A stretch of DNA of 24,374 nucleotides, taken from assembly GCA_900540395.1 (NCBI GenBank), contig UQFQ01000019.1, positions 1 through 24,374 on the forward strand. The letters are read 5' to 3'. This DNA is from an uncultured Mollicutes bacterium (GTDB lineage: Bacteria > Bacillota_I > Bacilli_A > RFN20 > CAG-826). Of the stretch, positions 5,800 through 13,973 are shown one piece after another. The position numbers and the translations under genes were made by a program. The notes under the pieces are model-generated. The model was not told the origin of the DNA and did no database searches. It worked only from the letters and a program-made list of their open reading frames with translations. Numbering within the stretch: the first letter of the stretch is position 1; each line of letters begins with the position of its first letter.

Positions 5800-8325
5800 A
5801 TGAAAGAATTTATCTTCGATAATTTAAGATTTGAATTGCTTGATGAAGAAATTATTCACATTGAAAAAGCAACTTCTGCAGGGTTTTCTAATGAAAACAC
5901 ACTTTTTATTGCTGAAAAAGAGAGTTTAACAAAGTCAGAATTTTTCGTTCAAGATAATGGTGATTACTTCACTTTATTCATGAATGAATATTATGCTGTT
6001 CTTTTTAAAGGACAAGGCTTAAAAGGTTTTAAGATTTATGATAAGTATGGAAGCATACTTTATAAATATTCTAAAAAGATGAATAGTGGTGAACTTCCTC
6101 ATCCTGTAAAAACTCCAGCTATATTTGCTCTTTTTGATGATCCTAGAGTTACCTTACCTAAACATGGTTATTCAATAGAATCTTTTAAAAATAATGAAGA
6201 ATTAAAGGTTGAAAATAATGTAATAGATTTTTATCTTTTACTTGCCAAAGGTCAAGCTAGTGATTTAAGAAGATTATATGTAAAATTAACTGGTAGAAGT
6301 GAATTTGTTCGCTTTAAAACATTAGGTTTTTGGAATAGTAGATATTATAAATACACCGAAGAAACCGCTAAAAAAATGATCATTGATCATAAAGAGCATA
6401 ATATACCTTTAGATAATATGGTTATTGATACTGATTGGCGAAAAGCAAATGACATTGGTATTGGTTATGATATTGCTACTGATCTTTTCCCAGACATGAA
6501 AAGATTCTTTAAATTTGCTCACAAAAACGATGTAGAAATTATGTTTAATGACCATCCAGAGCCATATAAAGATGCTAAAAATGTCTTCGATGAAAAGGAA
6601 GTTGCTTTTAGAGAAGAAAAACTTCAAGGTATTTTAAAATTAGGTCTAGATTATTGGTGGTATGACCGAAATTGGTCAACTCATTTAAACTCAATAGATA
6701 AATTTATAAGACCTGAAACAATGGGTGATTATTTATTTAGCGATATTACTAAACATTATTTCCAAAAAGAGGCCAAAAGTGAAACAGTTTATAAACGTCC
6801 AATAATCATGGCTAACGTTAATAATGTTTTAAATGGTACTTATGAAGGAATTTTAGATAGTGCAAGTCATCGCTATTCAATTCAATGGACTGGAGATATT
6901 CAATCAAGTCTTAATGCTTTAAATACTGAAGTTAAAAGCTTGATTAAAGGATGTGCTAATGAAATTACTTATATTAATAGTGATATAGGTGGACATGTTG
7001 GAAATCCTACCAAATCAGAATATATCCGTTGGATGCAATATGGTGCTTTTTCACCAATTTTCAGGGTTCATTGCACAAATTGTGTAACTCGTTTCCGTGA
7101 ACCTTGGAATTATGATGAAGAAACTTTAAATATTTCTCGTGATTATATTAATTTAAGATATCGTTTATTACCTCTTTTATATACAAAAGCTTTTGATAAT
7201 TATGAATGTGGAGAACCTTTATTTAAAGACTTAGCATTTAACTATCACGATAAGAAAGCTTTAAATAATACAAGTGAATATTTACTTGCAAATGATATCT
7301 TAGTTTCACCATTTTCTTACCCAGAAATGAGCATTGTGAAAAAAGCTAATTTTGTTGGTAAAGTAAAAGCCAGCTATTTCAATAACTTAAGCTTTGAAGG
7401 AAAACCTGTTGCAACAAAAACTTTCGATGACTTAAATCTTTCTTATATCGGGGAAGCTCCATGTAAAGAAGTTGGCCCATATAACTATACAGTTCGTTAT
7501 GAATTTAAAATTAAATTTAATAAAGACACGAACCTTTTTGTAGCAAGTGATGATGGTTCAACAGTATATATTGATGGAAAATTAGTTCATGAAGATTCTT
7601 CTTCACATGCTGTTACACCAGCTGATCTTGGTATCCTTAGTAAAAACGAAGTTCATGAAGTAAGAATTGATTATTATCAATACGCTGGAGCCGCTCAAAT
7701 TTATTTAGGTGAAGTTCCAGCTTCAAAAGCTATTAAAAAAGCTTATTTACCAAGTGATGAATGGATTGATGCCTTTACTGGTAAAGTTTATGAAGGTGAA
7801 ACCACTGTTAAAAAAGATGACAAGAATTTAAAAGAGATGCCTTTATTTATTAGAGGTGGATCAATTATTCCTCTTGTTAAAGAAGCAAATAGAGCTAATA
7901 AACTTGATTATTCTAAGATTACTTTAGATTATTATCCTTCATTTAAAAATGAAGACCACCAATCTTTATATGAAGATGATAAAGTTACTACTGCTTATAA
8001 ATTAGGTGAGTATAGAAAAACTTATCTAGATTCTTACTTTAATAGAGATGAAAACGCATTAACTGTGCATCTTTCTAAAGCAATTGGTAATTTCAATAAT
8101 GAAATTAATGAAAGAGATATTATCTTAAGATTAAATCTATTAATTGATCCAAAAGATATTAAGAAAGTTACAATTAATGGTGAAGAAGTCTCTTATAAAT
8201 TTAACAAGAAGAACACAAGTTTAATGCCTTTATCATATGGAGAAGTTTCTAATATTTTTGATACAATCTCTATTAAATTTAAAGAGAATATCAATGAAGA
8301 ATATTTCATTAAATTTCATCTTTAA
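5800..8325 (+). CDS. Glycoside hydrolase family 31 (alpha-glucosidase/alpha-xylosidase type) with inserted PA14-like domain
   Basis: This 841-residue enzyme has no signal peptide and is probably cytoplasmic. An N-terminal beta-sandwich (about 1-170) leads into a GH31 barrel. TLGFWNSRYY, the DNMVIDTDW strand, the nucleophile region DYWWYDRNW (Asp289) and the acid/base region QWTGDIQS (Asp366) are all present, then SDIGGHVGN and WMQYGAFSPIFRVHC. GH31 enzymes retain configuration while cleaving alpha-linked glucose or xylose. Residues about 520-640 form a PA14-like beta domain (LFVASDDGSTVYIDGKLV) inserted between LLANDILVSPF and YLPSDEWIDAFTG, which are normally close together. PA14 domains usually bind sugars. 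The substrate is not predictable: the nucleophile motif has Asn-Trp where many members have Asn-Glu. It is a single gene with its own promoter; metK follows. Confidence 0.9.
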   Translation: MKEFIFDNLRFELLDEEIIHIEKATSAGFSNENTLFIAEKESLTKSEFFVQDNGDYFTLFMNEYYAVLFKGQGLKGFKIYDKYGSILYKYSKKMNSGELPHPVKTPAIFALFDDPRVTLPKHGYSIESFKNNEELKVENNVIDFYLLLAKGQASDLRRLYVKLTGRSEFVRFKTLGFWNSRYYKYTEETAKKMIIDHKEHNIPLDNMVIDTDWRKANDIGIGYDIATDLFPDMKRFFKFAHKNDVEIMFNDHPEPYKDAKNVFDEKEVAFREEKLQGILKLGLDYWWYDRNWSTHLNSIDKFIRPETMGDYLFSDITKHYFQKEAKSETVYKRPIIMANVNNVLNGTYEGILDSASHRYSIQWTGDIQSSLNALNTEVKSLIKGCANEITYINSDIGGHVGNPTKSEYIRWMQYGAFSPIFRVHCTNCVTRFREPWNYDEETLNISRDYINLRYRLLPLLYTKAFDNYECGEPLFKDLAFNYHDKKALNNTSEYLLANDILVSPFSYPEMSIVKKANFVGKVKASYFNNLSFEGKPVATKTFDDLNLSYIGEAPCKEVGPYNYTVRYEFKIKFNKDTNLFVASDDGSTVYIDGKLVHEDSSSHAVTPADLGILSKNEVHEVRIDYYQYAGAAQIYLGEVPASKAIKKAYLPSDEWIDAFTGKVYEGETTVKKDDKNLKEMPLFIRGGSIIPLVKEANRANKLDYSKITLDYYPSFKNEDHQSLYEDDKVTTAYKLGEYRKTYLDSYFNRDENALTVHLSKAIGNFNNEINERDIILRLNLLIDPKDIKKVTINGEEVSYKFNKKNTSLMPLSYGEVSNIFDTISIKFKENINEEYFIKFHL

Positions 8326-8336
8326 TCGCATATAAT

Positions 8337-8365
8337 TTGCACTAGAAAAATAATTAGTATATAGT
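8337..8365 (+). promoter_or_regulatory. Promoter of the metK leader
   Basis: TTGCAC (8337-8342), a 17-base spacer and TATAGT (8360-8365) place transcription start at about 8372, exactly at the first base pair of the SAM aptamer. This geometry makes it better than the TATAAT at 8331, which lacks a -35. Confidence 0.7.
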
Positions 8366-8372
8366 AATAACA

Positions 8373-8520
8373 CTTATCCAGAATCATACATTTATTAGGT
8401 GGAAAAGTATGATAGCAACTCTCTTAAATAGAGTAAGTGCTTCCTAATAGCAAGGTTACCACAGCCTTGAACGATAAGCCGGGAAGATGATTTAACTCCC
8501 ACAAAGTGTGGGAGTTTTTT
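8373..8520 (+). ncRNA. SAM riboswitch (SAM-I clan, divergent) with intrinsic terminator, upstream of metK
   Basis: P1 pairs CTTATC (8373-8378) with GATAAG (8473-8478). P2 pairs ATCATAC (8383-8389) with GTATGAT (8407-8413). P3 pairs ACTCT (8418-8422) with AGAGT (8430-8434). P4 pairs CAAGG (8451-8455) with CCTTG (8465-8469). The conserved GCAAC follows P2 (8415-8419) and GTGC..TCC lies after P3. A seven-pair pseudoknot joins the P2 loop TATTAGG (8393-8399) to CCTAATA (8443-8449), as in the SAM-I fold. The expression platform is a 10-bp terminator (8494-8503/8507-8516) followed by T residues. High SAM would favour P1 and termination, lowering SAM synthetase. P2 is short and lacks an obvious kink-turn. 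Confidence 0.85.
8494..8520 (+). terminator. Riboswitch-controlled terminator before metK
   Basis: A perfect stem AACTCCCACA/TGTGGGAGTT with an AAG loop is followed by further T residues, ending 20 bases before the metK start. It is the expression platform of the SAM riboswitch. Confidence 0.85.
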
Positions 8521-8540
8521 AATGCATAGAGGAATTTTAA

Positions 8541-9704
8541 ATGGAAGAAAGAATTTTATTTACTAGTGAAAGTGTTTCTGAAGGTCATCCTGATAAGGTT
8601 TGCGATCAAATCGCTGATGCTATTTTAGATGCTGTTATAAAAGGTGACAAAGATAGTTTTGTTGCTTGTGAATGTTTTGCGACTAGAAATTTAGTATTAA
8701 TTGGTGGTGAAATTACTACAAATGCTAATGTTGATTATGAAAAAATAGTTCGTGATGTTATTAAAGATATCGGTTATAACGATGATAAACTTGGTTTTAA
8801 TTATAAAAATGTCAAAATCATAAACACTATTCAATCTCAATCGTTAGATATAAGACAAGGTGTTGTAAAAGAAGACCCTTTATTATCAGGAGCCGGCGAT
8901 CAAGGTATTATGTTTGGCTATGCAACTAATGAAAGTGAAGGATATATGCCTCTTCCAATTTGTATTGCTCATAAACTTGTTCGTATTGCAACTCAGTTAA
9001 GAAAAGAAGGAAAGTTTAAATGGGCTCGCCCAGATATGAAATCTGAAGTTACAATTGACTGTACTGATGAAAAGCCACGTATTAAAACTATTTTAATGAG
9101 CTGCCAACATGATGAAGATTATAACGAAAAAGCATTTAAAGAATTTATCAAAGAAGAAATCATGAAAAAAGTTGCTCTTTCTTTTAACTTAAATACAGAC
9201 TTTGAAGTGTTGATTAACCCAACTGGAAGATTTGTTATTGGTGGGCCAGCTGGCGATACAGGATTAACAGGTCGTAAAATTATTGTTGATACTTATGGAG
9301 GTAGCGCTAGACATGGTGGAGGTGCTTTTAGTGGAAAAGACCCTTCAAAAGTTGATAGAAGTGCTGCTTATTATGCTCGATATATTGCAAAAAATCTTGT
9401 TGCAGCTGGAGTTGCTGATCGACTTGAAGTTCAACTATCATATGCAATCGGAAAAGCCGAACCTCTTTCAATTTCTGTCTCAACTTTTAAAACATCTCAT
9501 TATGACGATAGTATAATTCTTGGAATTATTAGGAAAGTATTTGATTGTAGACCAGGAGCAATTATCAAAAACTTTTCTTTAAGAGAACCTCATTTTAATT
9601 ATAGAGATGTATCAAATTATGGCCATTTTGGTAGACCTGACTTAAATTTACCATGGGAACAATTAGACAAAGTTGAAGAAATTAAAGCCCTTTTAGAGAA
9701 ATAA
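8541..9704 (+). CDS. metK: S-adenosylmethionine synthetase
   Basis: MetK joins methionine and ATP to make SAM, releasing phosphate and pyrophosphate; it is a cytoplasmic homotetramer. The 387-residue length is normal. Signature segments are in order: SEGHPDKVCDQIADAILD near the N-terminus, then GAGDQGIMFGYATNE, FVIGGPAGDTGLTGRKIIVD and the ATP/phosphate loop GGGAFSGKDPSKVDRSAAY, with FGRPDLNLPWE near the C-terminus. The start ATG has agaggaa as ribosome binding site. It is controlled by the SAM riboswitch immediately upstream, giving product feedback. It is followed by its own terminator. The Trp codons here are TGG, which supports the standard code. Confidence 0.98.
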   Translation: MEERILFTSESVSEGHPDKVCDQIADAILDAVIKGDKDSFVACECFATRNLVLIGGEITTNANVDYEKIVRDVIKDIGYNDDKLGFNYKNVKIINTIQSQSLDIRQGVVKEDPLLSGAGDQGIMFGYATNESEGYMPLPICIAHKLVRIATQLRKEGKFKWARPDMKSEVTIDCTDEKPRIKTILMSCQHDEDYNEKAFKEFIKEEIMKKVALSFNLNTDFEVLINPTGRFVIGGPAGDTGLTGRKIIVDTYGGSARHGGGAFSGKDPSKVDRSAAYYARYIAKNLVAAGVADRLEVQLSYAIGKAEPLSISVSTFKTSHYDDSIILGIIRKVFDCRPGAIIKNFSLREPHFNYRDVSNYGHFGRPDLNLPWEQLDKVEEIKALLEK

Positions 9705-9728
9705 ATCTGCAAAACTTAGATATTTTTT

Positions 9729-9758
9729 AAAAAGACGATAAATTACTATCGTCTTTTT
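9729..9758 (+). terminator. Intrinsic terminator after metK
   Basis: A perfect 12-bp stem AAAAAGACGATA/TATCGTCTTTTT with a six-base loop. The A- and T-rich ends could let it act in both directions, though no convergent gene is present. Confidence 0.9.
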
Positions 9759-9795
9759 ATGTGGAATAATATAGAATATCTCTAGAGGAAAATAT

Positions 9796-10248
9796 ATGAA
9801 TAAATTTATGAAAGTAGCTATTAAAGAAGCTACAAAAGGAATTAATGCACATGATGGTGGACCTTTTGGTTGTGTCATTGTAAAGGATGGGAAAATAATT
9901 GCTAAAGCCCATAATCAAGTTTTAAAAAAACATGATGCAACTTGCCATGGTGAAATGGAAGCAATTAGAAAAGCTTCCAAGAAACTTGGAACTTTTGATC
10001 TATCAGGTTGTGAACTTTATACGACCGGTGAACCTTGCCCAATGTGCCTAGGTGCAATTTTATGGTCAAGAATTAATAAAGTTTATTATGGAGCAAATAT
10101 AAAAGATACCGAAATCATTGGGTTTGATGATAAAAATTTCTATGAGCAATTCAAGCATAAAGAAATGATTTTAACTGAGTTAAACCGTGAAGAATGTTTA
10201 AAACTTTATGAAAATTATTCAAAAATCGAAGATAAAAAGCATTATTAA
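9796..10248 (+). CDS. guaD: Guanine deaminase (cytidine deaminase fold, Bacillus GuaD type)
   Basis: GuaD hydrolyses guanine to xanthine and ammonia in purine salvage. The 150-residue protein has the zinc-binding deaminase motif HGE (in TCHGEMEAIRKA, about residues 53-61) and PCPMCLGAILWSRI with both Cys ligands. IGFDDKNFYEQF and the C-terminal aromatic tail (KKHY) match the domain-swapped GuaD of Bacillus rather than TadA, which edits tRNA-Arg. It starts at ATG 9796 behind tagagga. A broader purine or pterin deaminase role cannot be excluded. Confidence 0.82.
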   Translation: MNKFMKVAIKEATKGINAHDGGPFGCVIVKDGKIIAKAHNQVLKKHDATCHGEMEAIRKASKKLGTFDLSGCELYTTGEPCPMCLGAILWSRINKVYYGANIKDTEIIGFDDKNFYEQFKHKEMILTELNREECLKLYENYSKIEDKKHY

Positions 10249-10249
10249 A

Positions 10250-10282
10250 AATGACGAAATTTATCGTTGTTATTGAAATTTT
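10250..10282 (+). repeat. Hairpin/direct-repeat element, copy 1 (after guaD)
   Basis: An 8-bp hairpin (AATGACGA/TCGTTGTT, two G-U pairs) begins two bases after the guaD stop. The 24-nt stretch 10259-10282 recurs at 13118-13141 with one mismatch. It may act as a weak terminator, and its partner copy lies beyond the two secreted-protein genes. Confidence 0.6.
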
Positions 10283-10405
10283 ATAGACAGTTGTTATTTC
10301 TTTTATTAAATAAAAAAAGTAAAATAATTGAAGTAATAAGTTGTAAATATAATTTTTGGACTTTCAGCATAAGAGGTCTAGTGATTTGATATATGGGGAG
10401 AGATT

Positions 10406-12331
10406 ATGAAAGAAAAAACATTTAATTTTATTCTAAGTCTATTAATTCCTTTTTTGTTTATTAGTATTAATAATACGAGGATGTTGTTTTTTGATAATTT
10501 TGTTTTAAATCCTTGAAAATCATATAATTATGATTTGAATGAAGATTCTACTTCTTCTTATAAGATATCACCCGTTGAGGACAATCAAATTATTTATTCT
10601 TCTTCCTCTATAATTAAATTTTCGTCTAGCATAAGTATAGACACTATTTCTGTAGAAGGTGAGGTTAACTTCTTAAATTTTTCTTATAAAAACGGAATAT
10701 TAGAATGCTTATTTTCTGATTTTAAAGACTCATTAGAAATCCTTGTTAATTTCTATCATGAAAATAATTTAATAGATAAATGTGCACTATATTTTGCTGA
10801 GTCAACTAATGGAACTTTTTATTGCTCTGCTATTTCTTTAGATATTGCAAAAAGAATGGCAGGGCACCAATTGTCATATAATCTAGTTTTAGATAATAGA
10901 GAAGAGAATAACACAAAGATAAGAACAGTATATTCTGAAAATAGAATTGGCTCTACTGGTTCGGTTTACGGGTGGTTAAAGTGGACAGATTGGCAAGGCA
11001 ACACCCATCCTTTAATTGGCGCAAAAATAAGAGCAACAATGTCTAATAGTTGGCGGTCAGTGGAAACTTATTCTAATGAGCAAGGGTATTATATGGTTAA
11101 TTATGCCGATATTTGGCACTTTTTTGGTGGTTTACCAGCAGTTCACATACTTACTGAAAATAACAATATAAAAGTACATAATGGCGGAACTTACGAAAAA
11201 ATTTATGAGTTTAATTCAAGCAATGGTGGCGAATTTTCTTATACTTTTTCTCCTGAATTGGACGGGGATATGGGGAAGGCTATGATGGTCTTTCAAGGAG
11301 CTAAGAGCTTTTCTGATTATGCGGTTGAACTTAATGGCGGGAATCAAATTGATTTTTGCAATATTCAATATCCGTATGGAACTGATAGCTCTTCTTATAG
11401 CAATGGTACTATAAGATTAAGTGGCAAAACGCCACCTGACAGTAGCTCACCGGAAAGCTATGCTTGCCGGGATGCTCTTGGACATGAATATGCGCATCAT
11501 CTCCAAAAAATTTTTGGAATTTCTGACAATCCCGGCGGAGCTCATTCTATTCCTAGCAACAATATTGATGAGCAAATTAAAAATAATTTTGAATTAGGTG
11601 AAGCGAAGGAGAGAGGTCACAAACTTTCTTGGGCAGAAGGATGGGCTTCATATTGGTCTATTGTGGCACAATTAAATTTTAGTGAAGAATTTAAAAATAT
11701 TTATACTGTTGCTGATTATGAATATACTTCCTACAATGGTTTAAGGTATAGTTTAGATTCGTACGATAAAGGTTATGGTGATGCTGATGAACAAGTTGTG
11801 CAAAGAGTTATGTTTAGACTTTACGATTCAACTATAAATGAAATTGACAAATTCAATTTAGGAGATTCTTTTTTATGGAATATTGTTAAGAATAATAAAC
11901 CATTGACATTTTATGAGTTTATAGAGGATTTGTATAATTTTGGATTAGATAGAAATGACTTAGGAATCATATTAGATAATTTTGGTGTGTTTTCCCCCGG
12001 ATTAGTGCATAGCAATATGCGGTACATTAATCGTTCACCAGACTTTTATTGGTCTACTGATATGGGTAGTACAAATTTTAAATTTGATGAATTCGACTTT
12101 CATATTAAATGCGGTATCCAGTCTTATCAACATTTAAATATTAAATGCGATGGAGAAGATTTTATATCATATAGACTTTCAAGTATAAGAACACGGAAAA
12201 TGATTCTTAGTGGGAAATCTTTAATTGAAGTTTACATTGTAGCACGTCAAACGTATTCTTATATAAGCGGCAATTATTATTCGAAAATCTTTACCTTTGA
12301 AAAGCCGACTGAAAATTTTTCAATACGTTAG
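10406..12331 (+). pseudogene. Secreted gluzincin-type zinc metalloprotease with one in-frame TGA after the signal peptide
   Basis: Translation should begin at ATG 10406, which has a strong ribosome binding site (ggggagag) and encodes a signal peptide (Lys-rich start, then FNFILSLLIPFLFISI). Codon 37 (10514-10516) is TGA. The frame then runs on without interruption for 604 more codons. Downstream are a carboxypeptidase-regulatory-like beta domain (about residues 180-270, SVYGWLKW to GYYMVNY) and a zincin core, with HEYAH at 360-364 and a downstream WAEGWASY whose Glu411 is the likely third zinc ligand. The conserved catalytic residues are all intact, so the TGA is recent, read through, or a sequencing error. 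Initiation from TTG 10535 would give a 598-residue protein with no export signal. It is followed by a small lipoprotein gene. The target is unknown. Confidence 0.75.
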
Positions 12332-12355
12332 TCGGCTTAAATGATTGTTGTTTTT
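12302..12355 (+). terminator. Terminator overlapping the end of the metalloprotease gene
   Basis: AAGCCGACT (12302-12310), inside the last codons, pairs with AGTCGGCTT (12330-12338), which contains the end of the stop codon. A T-rich run follows. The loop is long (19 bases), so efficiency is uncertain. Confidence 0.6.
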
Positions 12356-12461
12356 TAATTTTCATTATAAATTCGCAGTGATTTTGTAGATAAAATGATT
12401 AATATGAATGGCTAACTTAAAACCAAATTAACGAAATAAGATATGGAGGCTCTTATATTAA

Positions 12462-13070
12462 ATGAAATTTTTTCAGAAAACTTCTAGTTGTTTAATTGTA
12501 CTTTTCTCTTTAATAGCTTGCAGCAAAGCGAATGATGATTTAATTTCTGTTGGTTTTAACAAATATTATGGTTTGCTTGAAGCGACATCACAAGTTGGTT
12601 TAGCTTTTACTTGTAAAAAGAAACAGATTTTAAAATCCACTTTTAATGTCTATATTGGGGCTCGTAAAGGGTTTAAAGATGACTGGGATAATGATTTGCG
12701 GAAATGTAATCCTGGATACGGGACGTTTGCTATAAATAGGGTCATCAAAAAAGCTAATAATACAATAATTAAAAGCGATTATATTTTATTGAGGGACTTT
12801 CCAGATGACTATAAATATCCTCTGACTTATGAAACTATTGAAGGCACAATAGATGGAGTAATGATGCATTATAGGGGTTTTGTTATCGATGAAGTTGACT
12901 TTGGACAATTAAAGATAGAACAAGGTAAGATTGGCTATTTTATTGTTTATTATGATGATATAAAAAATAAAGAGTTTGAAAATAACGTATATCTTTATGG
13001 GATTGATACAGGATATGAAATTACATTCAATGTAGACAATAATTTTGTGCTTTTTACTAGTATCTATTAA
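12462..13070 (+). CDS. Small secreted lipoprotein of unknown function
   Basis: A 202-residue protein with a lipoprotein signal: positively charged start, hydrophobic core and lipobox LIAC with Cys20 as the lipidation site. After processing it would be tethered outside the cytoplasmic membrane. The mature part is beta-rich and soluble, with an acidic, Tyr-rich C-terminal half; I recognise no family. A ribosome binding site (tggagg) lies rather far, about 14 bases, from ATG 12462. It follows the metalloprotease gene by 130 bases across a possible terminator. Both genes lie between two copies of a 24-nt element. Partner or inhibitor of the protease is a guess from position only. Confidence 0.7.
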   Translation: MKFFQKTSSCLIVLFSLIACSKANDDLISVGFNKYYGLLEATSQVGLAFTCKKKQILKSTFNVYIGARKGFKDDWDNDLRKCNPGYGTFAINRVIKKANNTIIKSDYILLRDFPDDYKYPLTYETIEGTIDGVMMHYRGFVIDEVDFGQLKIEQGKIGYFIVYYDDIKNKEFENNVYLYGIDTGYEITFNVDNNFVLFTSIY

Positions 13071-13108
13071 ATTTTTTAATCATTATTTACTTTTTATTAT
13101 AAAATGAA

Positions 13109-13141
13109 AACATCGATATTTATCGTTGTTATTAAAATTTT
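13109..13141 (+). repeat. Hairpin/direct-repeat element, copy 2 (after the lipoprotein gene)
   Basis: The 24-nt stretch 13118-13141 repeats 10259-10282 with one mismatch (A for G). It can fold as AACATCGATA against TATCGTTGTT with one T-T mismatch, although the fully closed form would leave a two-base loop. A T-rich stretch follows. Confidence 0.6.
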
Positions 13142-13149
13142 TAATAATC

Positions 13150-13182
13150 TTGTGTACTAAAAAAATAATTTCATATTATAAT
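13150..13182 (+). promoter_or_regulatory. Candidate promoter of hpf
   Basis: TTGTGT (13150-13155) is followed after 18 bases by TATTAT (13174-13179), which overlaps TATAAT (13177-13182). An aagaagac/gaaggag leader precedes ATG 13218. Confidence 0.45.
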
Positions 13183-13217
13183 TAAATTAGAAGAAGACAT
13201 AGAAGGAGATAATTTAT

Positions 13218-13775
13218 ATGAAGTATCAAATTATTGGCAAAAATATCGAAGTAACAGAGGGTATTTCTGCTGCATTAACAAAAAAATTATCCAAAATGGA
13301 CAAGTACTTCAAAGATGATGATGAAGTAAGTTGCAGAGCAGTAGTTAGAAGCTACAAAAAAGGCGAAGCAAAAGTTGAAATTACCATCTTTACAAAAGAT
13401 ACAACCTTTAGAGCAGAGGTTAAAACAAACGATTTATATGCTGCTTTTGATTTAGCTATCGATAAACTTCAAGGTCAAATGAGAAAGCTCAAAACCAAAT
13501 TAAGAAGACGTTATGACCATGATGGAATCGGCAAAGCAATCGCTTTTGAAGAGATCCAAGACGAAGTAGTTCAAGAAGAAGAGTCTAAAGTTGTTAGAAC
13601 TAAGACATTAACACTTAAACCAATTTCGGTTGAAGAGGCAGTTATTGAAATGGAATCCATTGGTCATGATTTCTATTTATACTTAGATACTGATGATGAA
13701 AAGATTAGTGTTGTATATAAAAGAGAAGATGGCGGCTATGGTTTACTTCAAGCCGATAATAAAGTTAATTTCTAA
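13218..13775 (+). CDS. hpf: Ribosome hibernation promoting factor, long form
   Basis: Long-form HPF pairs 70S ribosomes into inactive 100S dimers in resting cells. The 185-residue length is right for the long form. An N-terminal ribosome-binding domain (about 1-100) starts with YQIIGKNIEVTEGISAALTK and includes DLYAAFDLAIDKLQGQMRKLKTKLRR. A linker follows, then the C-terminal dimerisation domain (about 125-185, KPISVEEAVIEMESIGHDFYLYLD to VYKREDGGYGLLQ). A strong ribosome binding site (gaaggag) precedes ATG 13218. The gene stands alone with its own promoter and terminator. Confidence 0.97.
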   Translation: MKYQIIGKNIEVTEGISAALTKKLSKMDKYFKDDDEVSCRAVVRSYKKGEAKVEITIFTKDTTFRAEVKTNDLYAAFDLAIDKLQGQMRKLKTKLRRRYDHDGIGKAIAFEEIQDEVVQEEESKVVRTKTLTLKPISVEEAVIEMESIGHDFYLYLDTDDEKISVVYKREDGGYGLLQADNKVNF

Positions 13776-13790
13776 ATAATCAAATCACAG

Positions 13791-13823
13791 AATTAAAAGA
13801 GCTATAAATTAGCTCTTTTAATT
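13791..13823 (+). terminator. Intrinsic terminator after hpf
   Basis: A perfect 14-bp stem AATTAAAAGAGCTA/TAGCTCTTTTAATT with loop TAAAT, 15 bases after the stop. Confidence 0.9.
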
Positions 13824-13907
13824 TGTCAATTATCGAAGTTTATTAAAGACAATGTTTATTAATATTTTACATAATAGTTAACTTTTGCAGACTTTTTATA
13901 TAAAAGG

Positions 13908-13931
13908 TTGACAAAACTTGTCATTGTGACA
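13908..13931 (+). promoter_or_regulatory. Operator-like cluster of TGACA half-sites upstream of the HAD gene
   Basis: TGACAA-aac-TTGTCA (13909-13923) is a perfect inverted repeat. It shares its right arm with a second one, TGTCA-ttg-TGACA (13919-13931). TTGACA at 13908 could also be a -35, with TATATT at 13933-13938 as a poor -10 (19-base spacer). The regulator is unknown. Confidence 0.4.
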
Positions 13932-13936
13932 CTATA

Positions 13937-13964
13937 TTGAAATTTGAGTGAAACATAGTAAAAT
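13937..13964 (+). promoter_or_regulatory. Promoter giving a leaderless message for the HAD gene
   Basis: TTGAAA (13937-13942), a 16-base spacer and TAAAAT (13959-13964) end nine bases before ATG 13974. Transcription would start at or next to the start codon, matching the absence of a Shine-Dalgarno. Confidence 0.5.
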
Positions 13965-13973
13965 ATTTATTAC

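Noticed and set aside
8331..8336. TATAAT as the metK promoter -10
   Set aside because: No acceptable -35 lies 16-18 bases upstream. TTGCAC-17-TATAGT just downstream starts transcription at the riboswitch P1.
9283..9516. Plus-strand frame at 9283-9516
   Set aside because: It is an out-of-frame shadow inside metK with low-complexity Leu-rich translation.
10514..10516. TGA as a tryptophan codon (Mycoplasma-type code) for the whole genome
   Set aside because: Trp is written TGG in the intact genes including metK and GH31, and TGA ends the 2278 gene exactly where its paralogue ends with TAA. A reassigned code in AT-rich DNA should show many internal TGA codons.
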